Assembly (NCBI RefSeq): GCF_000613945.1
Contig: NZ_BAJY01000002.1
Coordinates: 85,554-149,553 of the forward strand
Length of the DNA stretch: 64,000 nucleotides
Reading direction: 5' to 3'
Source of the DNA: Prevotella falsenii DSM 22864 = JCM 15124
GTDB lineage: Bacteria; Bacteroidota; Bacteroidia; Bacteroidales; Bacteroidaceae
Shown here: in pieces, positions 8,084 through 16,834 of the stretch
Numbering within the stretch: the first letter of the stretch is position 1
Layout of the letters: every line of letters starts with the position of its first letter
Position numbers and translations under genes: made by a program
The notes under the pieces: model-generated
Told to the model about the DNA's origin: nothing
What the model saw: only the letters and a program-made list of their open reading frames with translations
Database searches by the model: none

Positions 8084-9997
8084 ATGCGAACAATAGAACT
8101 ATTGGCTCCGGCTAAGAATTTGGCTTGTGGAATAGCAGCAATAGACCACGGTGCAGATGCCGTATATATTGGTGCAGCCAAGTTTGGTGCAAGGCAATCG
8201 GCAGGCAATAGTGTAGAAGATATAGCTGCGTTGTGCGATTATGCTCACCGATTTGGTGCAAAGGTGCATGTAACGGTGAATACAATCATCTACGACAACG
8301 AGATAGACGATATGTTGCAGCTTGTTCGCGAATTGGAAAAGGCTAAGGTCAATGCCCTGTTAATTCAAGATATGGGACTGTTGAAGGTTTGCAAGGAACA
8401 GCTAAAGACTGGCATATCGCTGCATGCCAGTACACAATGCGATAGCAGAACTGCCGAAAAGGTGCGTTGGCTTGCTTCTTTGGGCTTTGAACGGGTGGTG
8501 TTGGCACGAGAGTTGTCGGTGCAAGAGATAGCCGATATACATACAGCTGTGCCCGAAGTAGAGTTGGAAGCCTTTGTGCACGGGGCACTTTGTGTGAGTT
8601 ACAGCGGTATTTGCTACGCTTCCCAATATTGTTTCGACCGTTCAGCCAATCGTGGAGCATGTGCCCAATTCTGCAGAATGGCATTCGATTTGAAAGATTC
8701 CGACGGCAGAACAATAGAGCATCAGCGTTATCTTCTTTCGCTGAAAGATATGAGCCAAATAGATAATCTTGAGGCGTTGATGCGTTCGGGAGCCTGTGCT
8801 TTCAAGATAGAAGGACGGCTGAAAGATATTAATTATGTGAAGAATGTTGTGTCGGCATACAACCAACGTTTGAATGCCATCATAGCAAAGCACCCCGACG
8901 AGTTCCGACGCGCATCGTTTGGAAAAGTGGAATGTAACTTCACACCCGACCTTAACAAGACTTTCAATCGTGGATATACCCATTATTTTGCCGACGGACG
9001 GCAGCAAGGCATTTTCTCGCCCAATACGCCGAAAGCGTTGGGAGAATATGTTGGCAAGGTAAAAGAAATGCGGCGCGACTCGTTTAACGTTTCTACGACG
9101 GCAAGTTTTGCCAATGGCGACGGTCTGTGCTTCATTCATCGGCAAACCAACCGTGAAGGACGAACGGTGGAAGCATTGGAAGGGTTTCGTGTAAACAAGG
9201 CTGTGGGCAACCGGTTGTACCCTTACAAGATGCCACAAGGCTTGAAAGCGGGTATGGGTTTGTACAGAAACCAAGACCAAGCTTTCGAGAAAGAACTTGC
9301 AGGACAGTCGGCAGTACGCTCTCTGCCCATTGATATGGAGTTCGGATTAACCCCCGATGGCTATTCGCTGACGGTTCGTTTAAGCGGCAACGGTGTTCCA
9401 AAGGTAGAAGCAAAAGCTACCGTTCGGTTTGCACATCAGGAGGCCAAGAAACCCCAGCGCGACAATATCGTCCGCCAGCTCACCAAGTTGGGCAATACCA
9501 TTTACACTTGCGAGGGAATGGAAATAGACAATGATGCCGACCAATATTTTGTTCCGCGCAGTGTGCTTGCCGAGTTAAGGCGCAGTGCCATTGACAGTTT
9601 TGCATGTCAGCCGTTGTTTTTTGAAGAAGCAAACACGCTGAAAGAGCACGATTTGGGCAACACCAATGGGGCAGCTTTTCAATACATAAATCCATCGCAA
9701 TACAAGCGTTTCCCCTACCTTTACAACGTTTCCAACCGTGCGGCAAGGGCTTTTTACGAGCAACAGGGGGCAAACGTAAAGTCTGCTTTCGAGTGTATGG
9801 ACACGAAACCGATGCACGATGAGGCTCTTATTATGCAGTGTCGCCATTGCATTCGCTATTCGTTGGGCTATTGCGTGGTGCACGGCGGCAAGAAACCAAC
9901 GTGGAAAGAGCCATTGTTTTTGGAACTTGGCGACAAGAAACGCTTCCGTTTAGAGTTCGATTGCAAGGACTGTCAGATGAATATATATGCTGAATAA
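8084..9997 (+). CDS. U32 peptidase-family protein (RlhA/TrhP-like, with C-terminal domain)
   Basis: Member of the U32 family; characterised relatives with this long architecture act in RNA hydroxylation (RlhA on 23S rRNA, TrhP on tRNA), not proteolysis. The start MRTIELLAPAKN (8084) follows AAGGA and matches the family beginning; an ATG 33 nt upstream adds an unlikely leader. The U32 signature is present (FVHGALCVSYSG followed by CYAS, GACAQFCR). A DUF3656-type middle region follows, then a C-terminal Cys-rich end (MQCRHCIRYSLGYC and CKDCQ) that could bind a metal or Fe-S cluster. Length is 637 aa. The next gene overlaps its end by 11 nt. Confidence 0.85.
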   Translation: MRTIELLAPAKNLACGIAAIDHGADAVYIGAAKFGARQSAGNSVEDIAALCDYAHRFGAKVHVTVNTIIYDNEIDDMLQLVRELEKAKVNALLIQDMGLLKVCKEQLKTGISLHASTQCDSRTAEKVRWLASLGFERVVLARELSVQEIADIHTAVPEVELEAFVHGALCVSYSGICYASQYCFDRSANRGACAQFCRMAFDLKDSDGRTIEHQRYLLSLKDMSQIDNLEALMRSGACAFKIEGRLKDINYVKNVVSAYNQRLNAIIAKHPDEFRRASFGKVECNFTPDLNKTFNRGYTHYFADGRQQGIFSPNTPKALGEYVGKVKEMRRDSFNVSTTASFANGDGLCFIHRQTNREGRTVEALEGFRVNKAVGNRLYPYKMPQGLKAGMGLYRNQDQAFEKELAGQSAVRSLPIDMEFGLTPDGYSLTVRLSGNGVPKVEAKATVRFAHQEAKKPQRDNIVRQLTKLGNTIYTCEGMEIDNDADQYFVPRSVLAELRRSAIDSFACQPLFFEEANTLKEHDLGNTNGAAFQYINPSQYKRFPYLYNVSNRAARAFYEQQGANVKSAFECMDTKPMHDEALIMQCRHCIRYSLGYCVVHGGKKPTWKEPLFLELGDKKRFRLEFDCKDCQMNIYAE

Positions 9998-11141
9998 CGA
10001 CCGAATGAAACAACGATTTGAACATAGCAAGCCATTAAAGAACCTCCGAGAGATGTATGTTTATTTCGGAGCAGTGGTTTTGTTGCTTCTTCTTTCGCTT
10101 GCTTCTACAAGTTGTTACCACAAGAAAACGCCTTCAAACTTCCGTCTTCCCGACAGCGTTCAGGAGGCACAGATTTCCCGGCGTATACTTCCGAACCACG
10201 ATTCGCTCGATTTGATGAAACAAACCGATAATAGTTTAGGGTGGTCCGGCAGTACGACGAAGTTGGATTCGTTTGCTTTCCGTGTGAAGCATCATTATTC
10301 AGAGGGATTTAATTTTGTAGTAAGTAAAGACTCCCTGATGCTTCTAAGGCAACAACCGGAGGAAGCTGTGAACAATCTTGAAACCGATTCGTTTGCTGTA
10401 ACGAAGGGAAAATCGTTGGTGGTAGCCGATATTCGCATTCTTCCGAACGACAGTATCGATTCGGTCTGGGTGCGCATTGCCACGGAAGATTACGCCTTTG
10501 GCTGGGCGAGAGAGAAGCAACTGCTGAAGAAGGTAGACCCCGACACGCCCATATCGCAGTTCATTTCTCTGTTTTCAAACACACACTTGCTTATCTTCTT
10601 GGTTGTTATTTCGTTGATTGGCGTAAGCTATCTGATGCGAAAGATTATGAAACGCAATGCCAACATTGTGCATTTCAACGATATAAACTCTTTTTATCCG
10701 ACGCTGTTGGCAATCATTGTAGCGACGTCGGCGACTTTCTATGCAAGTATTCAGCTCTTTGCGCCTGAAACATGGCGGGAGTTTTACTTCCACCCATCGC
10801 TCAATCCGTTCTCGCAACCTATACTTTTAAATATTTTCCTGTTGCTTGTCTGGGCAATGTTGCTGGTAGGCATTGCTGCTTTCGACGATGTCCGCCGACT
10901 GCTTCGTTCGGGCGATGCTTTTATGTATCTGTGCGGTTTGGCAGCCATCTGTGCGGTAAACTATATTGTTTTTTCGGTTCTCACCTTATACTATATAGGC
11001 TACCTGCTTCTTTTGGTCTACATTTATTACGGCATTCGGGTTTGGTTCAAGAAAAGCAGCGATGCTTACGAGTGCGGAAACTGTGGTTCTCGTCTTCACA
11101 GGAAAGGGCGTTGTCCCCATTGCGGTGTGGTAAACGAATAG
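9987..11141 (+). CDS. Zinc-ribbon membrane protein of unknown function
   Basis: Unrecognised but well-formed protein of 384 aa (or 378 aa from the alternative start MKQRFEHSK at 10005). One N-terminal hydrophobic stretch ends in a Cys (LLSLASTSCYHKK, lipoprotein-like or membrane anchor). An extracytoplasmic domain of about 140 residues follows, then at least four membrane segments (about residues 200-345). The C-terminus is a rubredoxin-like zinc ribbon, CGNCGSRLHRKGRCPHCG. It overlaps the U32 gene by 11 nt, so translation is probably coupled. Function cannot be assigned. Confidence 0.8.
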   Translation: MLNNDRMKQRFEHSKPLKNLREMYVYFGAVVLLLLLSLASTSCYHKKTPSNFRLPDSVQEAQISRRILPNHDSLDLMKQTDNSLGWSGSTTKLDSFAFRVKHHYSEGFNFVVSKDSLMLLRQQPEEAVNNLETDSFAVTKGKSLVVADIRILPNDSIDSVWVRIATEDYAFGWAREKQLLKKVDPDTPISQFISLFSNTHLLIFLVVISLIGVSYLMRKIMKRNANIVHFNDINSFYPTLLAIIVATSATFYASIQLFAPETWREFYFHPSLNPFSQPILLNIFLLLVWAMLLVGIAAFDDVRRLLRSGDAFMYLCGLAAICAVNYIVFSVLTLYYIGYLLLLVYIYYGIRVWFKKSSDAYECGNCGSRLHRKGRCPHCGVVNE

Positions 11142-11166
11142 TTTTTCGGTTTACTTTTCTTTCTTT

Positions 11167-11186
11167 TTGCAGCGAAACCGCTGCAA
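11167..11186. terminator. Hairpin after zinc-ribbon gene
   Basis: A TTGCAGCG-AAAC-CGCTGCAA hairpin lies 26 nt past the stop. It is followed by a broken T-rich stretch, so termination is plausible but not certain. Confidence 0.45.
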
Positions 11187-11339
11187 GACTATTCTCTTCT
11201 TAAATAGTTAATCAATAAGCCATATTCTTGTTTTTAATGTTAATATGCGGGGCTTACAAAGGTTCTGACATTGTTTCTGATAGGTTTCCGTTTCACAAGA
11301 AACCGTATATAATACAATCTTTCTATGTACATTTTCAAA

Positions 11340-11423
11340 TTATCTAAGCTTTGGGAAATACTTATCAAAGGTTAGAAAAATTATTATCAGAGTTCTGAAA
11401 AGTATTTCCTAAAGCTTGGATAA
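11340..11423. repeat. Long imperfect inverted repeat upstream of TonB receptor
   Basis: Two 24-nt arms (11340-11363 and 11400-11423) pair at 22 of 24 positions around a 36-nt AT-rich centre, within the 480-bp gap before the TonB receptor gene. It lies about 130 bp upstream of the recognisable promoter. It could be a regulatory structure or a decayed mobile-element relic. Apart from this repeat, the short hairpin at 11167 and the promoter, I see nothing else in 11142-11622. Confidence 0.6.
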
Positions 11424-11554
11424 TTCAATTTTAAGGCACATAAATATCTTCGGAACCGCACTCTTTTTTATTCTTAATGCTTCGGAAGGACATCGGAACG
11501 TTGCCTTTGCAACATCTCATTGCCGTCTTGTTTGTATTTCCTAATAAATAAGGA

Positions 11555-11585
11555 TTGTGTAATTATTAGGTTTTCACTACCTTTG
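11555..11585 (+). promoter_or_regulatory. Bacteroidetes-type promoter of TonB receptor
   Basis: TTG at 11555-11557, a 20-nt spacer and TACCTTTG at 11578-11585 match the Bacteroidetes -33/-7 consensus. The start codon is 38 nt further on. Confidence 0.65.
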
Positions 11586-11622
11586 CATTCGCTAAGCGAT
11601 ATTAAATTAATGCAATAAAGAA

Positions 11623-14114
11623 ATGGTAATGAACAAGATTTTACTTACATTTTTATGTGCTTCACTCCTGCCAACTTCATTGTTGGCAGATGACAATGAA
11701 GAGATTAACGACACCGTACGCATTTACGACATTGAAGAAGTATATGTTTACGACAACCCCAAAGAGGCTTACCGCCTTCGTCAGCAACCATTAAACAGCA
11801 CTTCTTTCAGCCAATTGCAGTTGAAGAGCCTTAATACACAAGACCTTCGGCAGCTTTCGGCTTTCGTTCCTTCGTTCGTAATGCCCGAATATGGTTCTCG
11901 TTACACATCGTCGATGTATATGCGCGGCATAGGTTCGCGTGTAAATTCGCCTGCGATGGGAATGTATGTAGACGATATGCCCATTCAGAGCAAGAGTGCT
12001 TTCAACTTTCATACTTACGATATAGACCGTGTTGATGTGCTCCATGGACCTCAAGGCACGCTCTATGGCATGAACAATGAAGGCGGATTGATACGTCTTT
12101 ATAGTAGAAATCCGTTTTTATATCAAGGCACAGACCTTAAACTTTCGCTCGGAAACAAGTTCCGGCGCAAAGCAGAGATAGGGCATTACACAAAGTTGAA
12201 CGATGAAACGGCTTTCGCTGTTTCGGCTTTCTACAGCGGACAGAATGGTTTCTTCACCAATAAGTTTAATGGTGAGCGTGCCGATAAGTTCAACGAATTT
12301 GGTGGAAAAGCCCGTTTATTGTGGAACCCGACCCATCGGTTGAACTTCAGTTTCGTAGCCGACTATCAGTATGTGAACCAGAACGGATTCCCTTACGGTC
12401 AGATAGTAACGAAAGAACAGATAGCTACTGCCGACATAACTTCGCCTTACTACGCTTTGAAGGCGGGAACACAAAGTCCAAGCCAGAACCGTCAGAGTGT
12501 TTACAGACGCAATATGCTGAACACGGGGGTAGGTGTAAAGTACAACGGCAATGGTTTTGTGCTTAACTCTATGACCTCTTGGCAGTTTCTTCGCGACTAT
12601 ATGATGATGGACAACGATTATCTTCCGCAAGATTTCTTGCATTTGGAGCAACGCCAATTGCAAAACTCGCTTACGGAGGAACTGTCTGTAAAGAGCAAAA
12701 ATCATAGTCGTTGGCAGTGGGCATTCGGTGCTTTCGGTGCTTATCAATGGCTGAAAACCGATGCACCCGTTTATATTGATGGCGATATGAATAAATATCT
12801 TTCACGCCGTATTACCGATGTTGCATATAACGGTGTGCTTGCAGCAATGACAAAACGAATAGCCGCAGAAATGATAAAGAAAGGTATACCCGAAGAAAAA
12901 GCTATGCAAGCAGCAGCAATAGCGGCAAAAGCTGCGATAGCAAAGGCAGGCGGTATAAGCATAAATATGCAGATGCAACCTATCTTGGGACTTTTCCGCA
13001 CGCCAACTTTCAACTTGGGTTTCTACCATGAAAGCAATATCGACATTACCAACCGCTTGCGTGCAACGCTTGGTTTGCGCTACGACTACTCGCACGTGGC
13101 AATCGACTATAAGACATCTGCCCGCTTGCTGATGGACGAAAGTGTAATGGGCGTGAAGATAAAGCCTACAATTACATCGTTGCTTGCCCATCACGAGAGC
13201 AACCATTTCAAAGAATTGTTGCCTAAGATAGGTCTTACTTATCGTCTCGACAATGGCAACAACGTTTATGCAACTTGGTCGAAAGGCTATCGTGCAGGTG
13301 GTTATAACATTCAGATGTTCTCGGATATATTGCAGACAGAGATTGCAGCAGCGGCTCAAAAGGCGCGTGGCGACATTGACATTGCGCACGATGAGGCGTA
13401 TTATAGCAATATTGCGAAGACCATAGAGTATAAGCCCGAAACAAGTTTCAACTATGAAGCAGGTGCTCACTTGAACTTAATGGACGGACAGATGAAGCTC
13501 GATTTGGCTGCCTTCTATATGCAAATCCGCAATCAGCAACTGTCTGTATTGGCAAACAACTACGGATTTGGTCGTATGATGACCAATGCGGGAAAGAGCC
13601 ACTCGTGTGGTTTGGAGGCAACATTGCGTGGCGTTGCGCTCAACGACAAGCTGTCGTATGCTTTAAGCTATGGTTTCACGAGCGCAAAATTCGACGAATA
13701 TGTCGATTCAACCGCTGCCGGTGTGGTGAATTATAAAGACAAACGAGTGCCATTCGTTCCGCAACACACCCTTGCCGGCAATGCCGATTATCGTATTGAT
13801 GTAGACCCCGCAGCCTTGCTCGACCCATCAAACAGGTTCCATTTGCGCTCTGTTACAGTGGGATTGAACTTGTCGGCACAAGGCAATACCTATTGGGACG
13901 AACTGAATACCATATCGCAAAACTTCTACGCAACATTGGGCGCACACGCAGATGCCGATTTCGGACCGATGCACATTAATCTTTGGGTGCGCAACCTTAC
14001 CGATACAAAGTACAACACCTTTGCTGTGCAGAGTGCTGCAACGGGAACAAAGCATACTTCGGGCAGCTTGGCAACCCTTTCCAAATAGGTGTTGATGTGT
14101 CTTTCCATTTCTAA
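11623..14114 (+). CDS. TonB-dependent outer-membrane receptor (C-terminal frameshift)
   Basis: Ligand-gated outer-membrane importer, probably for a siderophore, haem or other iron compound, though the substrate is not shown. Signal peptide MNKILLTFLCASLLPTSLLA, plug domain (MYMRGIGSRVNSP, VLHGPQGTLYGMNNEGG), then a 22-strand-type barrel. An Ala-rich helical insertion lies near residues 395-450. As read, the frame ends at 14088 in LATLSK and lacks a barrel end. Adding one base in the AAA run near 14049-14052 restores GNPFQIGVDVSFHF and a stop at 14114, the standard terminal beta-signal. One missing A is the simplest explanation. The alternative start is MNKI at 11629. Confidence 0.85.
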
Positions 14115-14188
14115 CGAAAGAGAAAAATTGTTTGTTTATAGCGAAAAACAAAGGTTTTCGATACATTAAATATATTGTTGGAAATCCT

Positions 14189-14227
14189 AAAAACCGCTTT
14201 GCTCTTTACGAGTTTGGCGGTTTTTAT
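14189..14227 (+). terminator. Intrinsic terminator after TonB receptor
   Basis: AAAAACCGC (14189-14197) pairs with GCGGTTTTT (14217-14225), with an additional short CTC/GAG inner pairing, followed by T-rich sequence. Confidence 0.7.
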
Positions 14228-14236
14228 TTTGTTCGT

Positions 14237-14400
14237 CGGTATCTTTTTGCAGATTGCTCGGTATCTTTCTGTAGATTGCTCGGTATCTTTTTGCAGATTG
14301 CTCGGTATCTTTTTGCAGGTTGCTCGGTATCTTTTTGTGGATTGCTCGGTATCTTTTTGCAGGTTGCTCGGTATCTTTTTACAGATTACTCGGTATCTTT
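14237..14400. repeat. 22-bp tandem repeat, 7.5 copies
   Basis: Seven consecutive 22-bp units of the form CGGTATCTTTTTGCAGATTG plus CT (starts at 14237, 14259, 14281, 14303, 14325, 14347, 14369), with one to three substitutions each, and a partial eighth unit from 14391. It lies between the convergent TonB receptor and RNase G genes. ORFs across it are products of the repeat. Confidence 0.9.
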
Positions 14401-14446
14401 TGGAGAGGTGTTTATGTAAGCTCATTTTAAACAAAATAGTCTATAA

Positions 14447-14481
14447 AAAAGATGTTATATCCGAACGATATAACATCTTTT
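14447..14481 (-). terminator. Terminator of the RNase G gene
   Basis: A perfect 15-bp stem (14447-14461 with 14467-14481) with a 5-nt loop is T-rich on the minus-strand exit side, about 50 nt past the RNase G stop. It could also act on the plus strand. Confidence 0.85.
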
Positions 14482-14529
14482 AAATAGAACCGCAAAGTTC
14501 TTACATTATCTTAAATAAATAAGTGTTGT

Positions 14530-16101
14530 TTACAACTTGTCGTTGGTATCCTTCATGTCAATGAACTGACGTTTGTTGTCGTAGAACTCGTATTGCATAA
14601 AAGCAAGTTTCTGCGATGGTACAATCTTGACACCGAGCCCATACTTCATCTGCCACTTCATTTTCAAGGAAACAACGCCTTTGTTGATGTAAGCGGCAAC
14701 GTATGGGTGTACGTGCAAGTAGAACTTCTTAATGCCAACCTTATTCACAAGTTGGGCTATCTTACGTTCAAGCAGGTCGGTAAATAGCAAACTTGAACGT
14801 ATTTTGCCTGTACCAAAACAAGTTGGGCAATCTTCTGCCACATCAACGTCCATGACCGGGCGGACTCTCTGGCGGGTTATTTGCATCAAACCGAACTTGC
14901 TCAATGGCAAAATGTTGTGGCGGGCACGGTCTTTCTGCATCGCTTTGCACATACGCTCGTAGAGCATTTGCCGGTCTTCCGCCAAGTTCATGTCAATGAA
15001 GTCTACTACAATAATACCCCCCATATCCCTCAAACGGAGTTGGCGAGCTATCTCGTCGGCTGCGCCAAGATTGGTATCAAGAGCATTTTGTTCCTGTCCT
15101 TTCTCCTTTGTTCTGTTTCCGCTATTCACATCGACAACGTGCATAGCTTCGGTATGTTCAACGATGATGTAGCAACCGTGTCCGTAGTTTATTGTTTTTC
15201 CAAAGCTCGATTTAATCTGCTTCGTTACGTCAAAGTTGTCGAAGATAGGCAACTTGCCCGTATATTTCTTTACTATGTTTGCCTTTTCAGGGGCAATGAG
15301 AGTAACATAGTTCTTTACGGCGTTGCAAATCTCCTCATCGTTTACATAAATATTCTCGTAGGTGGGATTGAAGAGGTCGCGAAGCATACCTACCGCACGT
15401 CCTTTCTCTTCAAAAATGAGTTGTGGTCGCTCTTGAGTCTTTTGTACTTTTGTTATGGCATCGTGCCATCTTCCGTATAGTACTTTCATCTCAGCGTCGA
15501 GTTCCGCCACCCTTTTGCCTTGTGCCACCGTACGAACAATCACGCCAAAGTTCTTCGGGCGAATGCTCTGTATGAGTTGCTTCAGGCGGGCGCGCTCTTC
15601 TCCACTTTTAATTTTGGTAGAAACGTTTACTTTATCCCCAAAAGGAATGAGTACGATATAGCGTCCTGCAAAAGAAATTTCGCCTGTCAGGCGTGGTCCC
15701 TTTGTAGAAATGGGCTCTTTTACTACTTGCACCATTACATCTTGACCCACTTGCAGCGTGTTCTGAATACTGCTATCCTTTTGCAAGTCGGGCAATCTGC
15801 CGGCTTTTTCAATGGGGAAAAGTCGTTTTCTGTCGCTTTGTACCTGTTTGAGATATTTAGCAAAGGAGTTGAACTGACTTCCTAAATCAAGATAATGAAG
15901 AAATGCGTCGCGTTCATAACCAACATCTACGAAGCAGGCATTAAGCCCCGGCATTAGTTTCTTGACCTTCGCAATGTAGATGTTTCCAACTGAGAAATTG
16001 GCTTCTCTTGGTTCGCGTTGGTATTCCACCAATCGCTTGTCCTCAAGCAATGCAATCGAAATCTCTTTCGGTTGGGCATCAATAATTATTTCGCTTGTCA
16101 T
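14530..16101 (-). CDS. rng: Ribonuclease E/G family endoribonuclease
   Basis: Single-strand-specific endoribonuclease for rRNA maturation and mRNA decay, cytoplasmic. 523 aa, RNase G size, without the long C-terminal scaffold of enterobacterial RNase E. An S1 domain lies near residues 37-125 (GNIYIAKVKKLMPGLNACFVDVG). The catalytic core has HVVDVNSG and VVDFIDMNL, carrying the two conserved Asp. The zinc-link CPTCFGTGK is present near residue 405. It is last in the order HU, small basic protein, rng, with a 144-nt structured leader before it. Confidence 0.95.
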   Translation of the reverse strand: MTSEIIIDAQPKEISIALLEDKRLVEYQREPREANFSVGNIYIAKVKKLMPGLNACFVDVGYERDAFLHYLDLGSQFNSFAKYLKQVQSDRKRLFPIEKAGRLPDLQKDSSIQNTLQVGQDVMVQVVKEPISTKGPRLTGEISFAGRYIVLIPFGDKVNVSTKIKSGEERARLKQLIQSIRPKNFGVIVRTVAQGKRVAELDAEMKVLYGRWHDAITKVQKTQERPQLIFEEKGRAVGMLRDLFNPTYENIYVNDEEICNAVKNYVTLIAPEKANIVKKYTGKLPIFDNFDVTKQIKSSFGKTINYGHGCYIIVEHTEAMHVVDVNSGNRTKEKGQEQNALDTNLGAADEIARQLRLRDMGGIIVVDFIDMNLAEDRQMLYERMCKAMQKDRARHNILPLSKFGLMQITRQRVRPVMDVDVAEDCPTCFGTGKIRSSLLFTDLLERKIAQLVNKVGIKKFYLHVHPYVAAYINKGVVSLKMKWQMKYGLGVKIVPSQKLAFMQYEFYDNKRQFIDMKDTNDKL

Positions 16102-16245
16102 TTTCTTCTGTTCTTATAAGCATCTTTTGCGACGCTTATCCAATAAAAAGCGAGACGTGCCGTCGCACTCCGTCGTAGGAGTTTATTGCGATGACATGCC
16201 CCGTCATGTTGAAAGACTTAATAGGAGTCTTCAGCCCGATGAGGC
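16102..16245 (-). promoter_or_regulatory. Structured leader of rng with three short hairpins
   Basis: The 144-nt gap between the small basic gene and rng holds three consecutive small stem-loops: ACTCC/GGAGT (16167-16182), ACATG/CATGT (16194-16209) and AAGACT/AGTCTT (16213-16231). Enterobacterial rne is autoregulated through its own leader; a similar role here is only an inference. Confidence 0.4.
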
Positions 16246-16335
16246 TTACTTGCTCTTATGTCTGTTCTTTCTTAATCTCTTCTTACGCTTGTGCGTAGCC
16301 ATCTTGTGTCCCTTTTTCTTCTTTCCGTTTGGCAT
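16246..16335 (-). CDS. 29-residue AURKAIP1/COX24-domain (mS38-like) protein
   Basis: A very short, extremely basic protein: it starts MPNGKKKKGHKMATH and ends KNRHKSK, with 16 Lys/Arg among 29 residues. The KM-x-x-HKRKKRLRK core resembles the DUF1713/AURKAIP1-COX24 motif of the mitochondrial small-subunit protein mS38, and Bacteroidetes genomes carry similar proteins next to HU and RNase G. A ribosome-associated role is likely from composition and family but not proven. It sits 38 nt after HU and before rng on the same strand. Confidence 0.75.
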   Translation of the reverse strand: MPNGKKKKGHKMATHKRKKRLRKNRHKSK

Positions 16336-16373
16336 AGCTTTAAATGTTTAAATTGTTTATATTGTTTTGTTTA

Positions 16374-16652
16374 TTATTTCTTCATATCCTCGATGAATGT
16401 CTTCGCCGGTTTGAAGCTGGGGAAGTCATGTGCAGGGATAGTAATCGTTGTGTTTTTTGAAATGTTGCGTGCTGTCTTCTCGGCGCGGTGCTTAACGATG
16501 AAGCTGCCAAAGCCACGAAGATAAACGTTCTCCTTGTTCTCTAACAAGCTGTTTTTTATCGCGTCCATGAAAGATTCCACAACTGCTGACACATCTTTCT
16601 TAGATATACCTGTCGAAGATGCAATCTCATTGATAATATCTGCCTTTGTCAT
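16374..16652 (-). CDS. hup: HU-family DNA-binding protein
   Basis: Small dimeric nucleoid protein that bends DNA. 92 aa, full-length, beginning MTKADIINEIASSTGISKKDV, with the conserved GFGSF turn (residues about 47-51) and a beta-arm region (NTTITIPAHDFPSFKPAKTF) in which the usual Arg-Asn-Pro tip is replaced by THDFP-like residues, common in Bacteroidetes versions. It is the first gene of the HU, mS38-like, rng set. Confidence 0.93.
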   Translation of the reverse strand: MTKADIINEIASSTGISKKDVSAVVESFMDAIKNSLLENKENVYLRGFGSFIVKHRAEKTARNISKNTTITIPAHDFPSFKPAKTFIEDMKK

Positions 16653-16802
16653 TTTGTTTTGTTTGTCTATTAATTATACTTATCTTGTTATCTCATCATA
16701 ACGGAATGCAAAGATACTCATTTTCAGATAAGTAGAGAAATGTTTTTCGCTTTTTTTTGCAAAAACTCTTTCATAAGCTGTCTGACAATCTACTTTTTTT
16801 TG

Positions 16803-16810
16803 TATCTTTG
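16803..16810 (+). promoter_or_regulatory. -7 promoter element of pantothenate kinase gene
   Basis: TATCTTTG matches the Bacteroidetes -7 consensus 24 nt before the start codon. No clear -33 TTG is seen at the expected spacing. Confidence 0.5.
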
Positions 16811-16834
16811 CCATGTAATAATATATAAGGTGTT

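Noticed and set aside
12802..13470. 222-codon ORF antisense to the TonB receptor gene
   Set aside because: Cys-rich shadow of a well-supported gene on the other strand; the same applies to the long antisense ORFs in the U32 gene (8642-9280) and rng (14881-15480).
14237..14400. CRISPR array
   Set aside because: Repeats are directly adjacent with no unique spacers, and no cas genes are in the window.
14111..14483. ORFs with repetitive Lys/Ile or Cys/Phe pattern
   Set aside because: Produced by the 22-bp tandem array in several frames.
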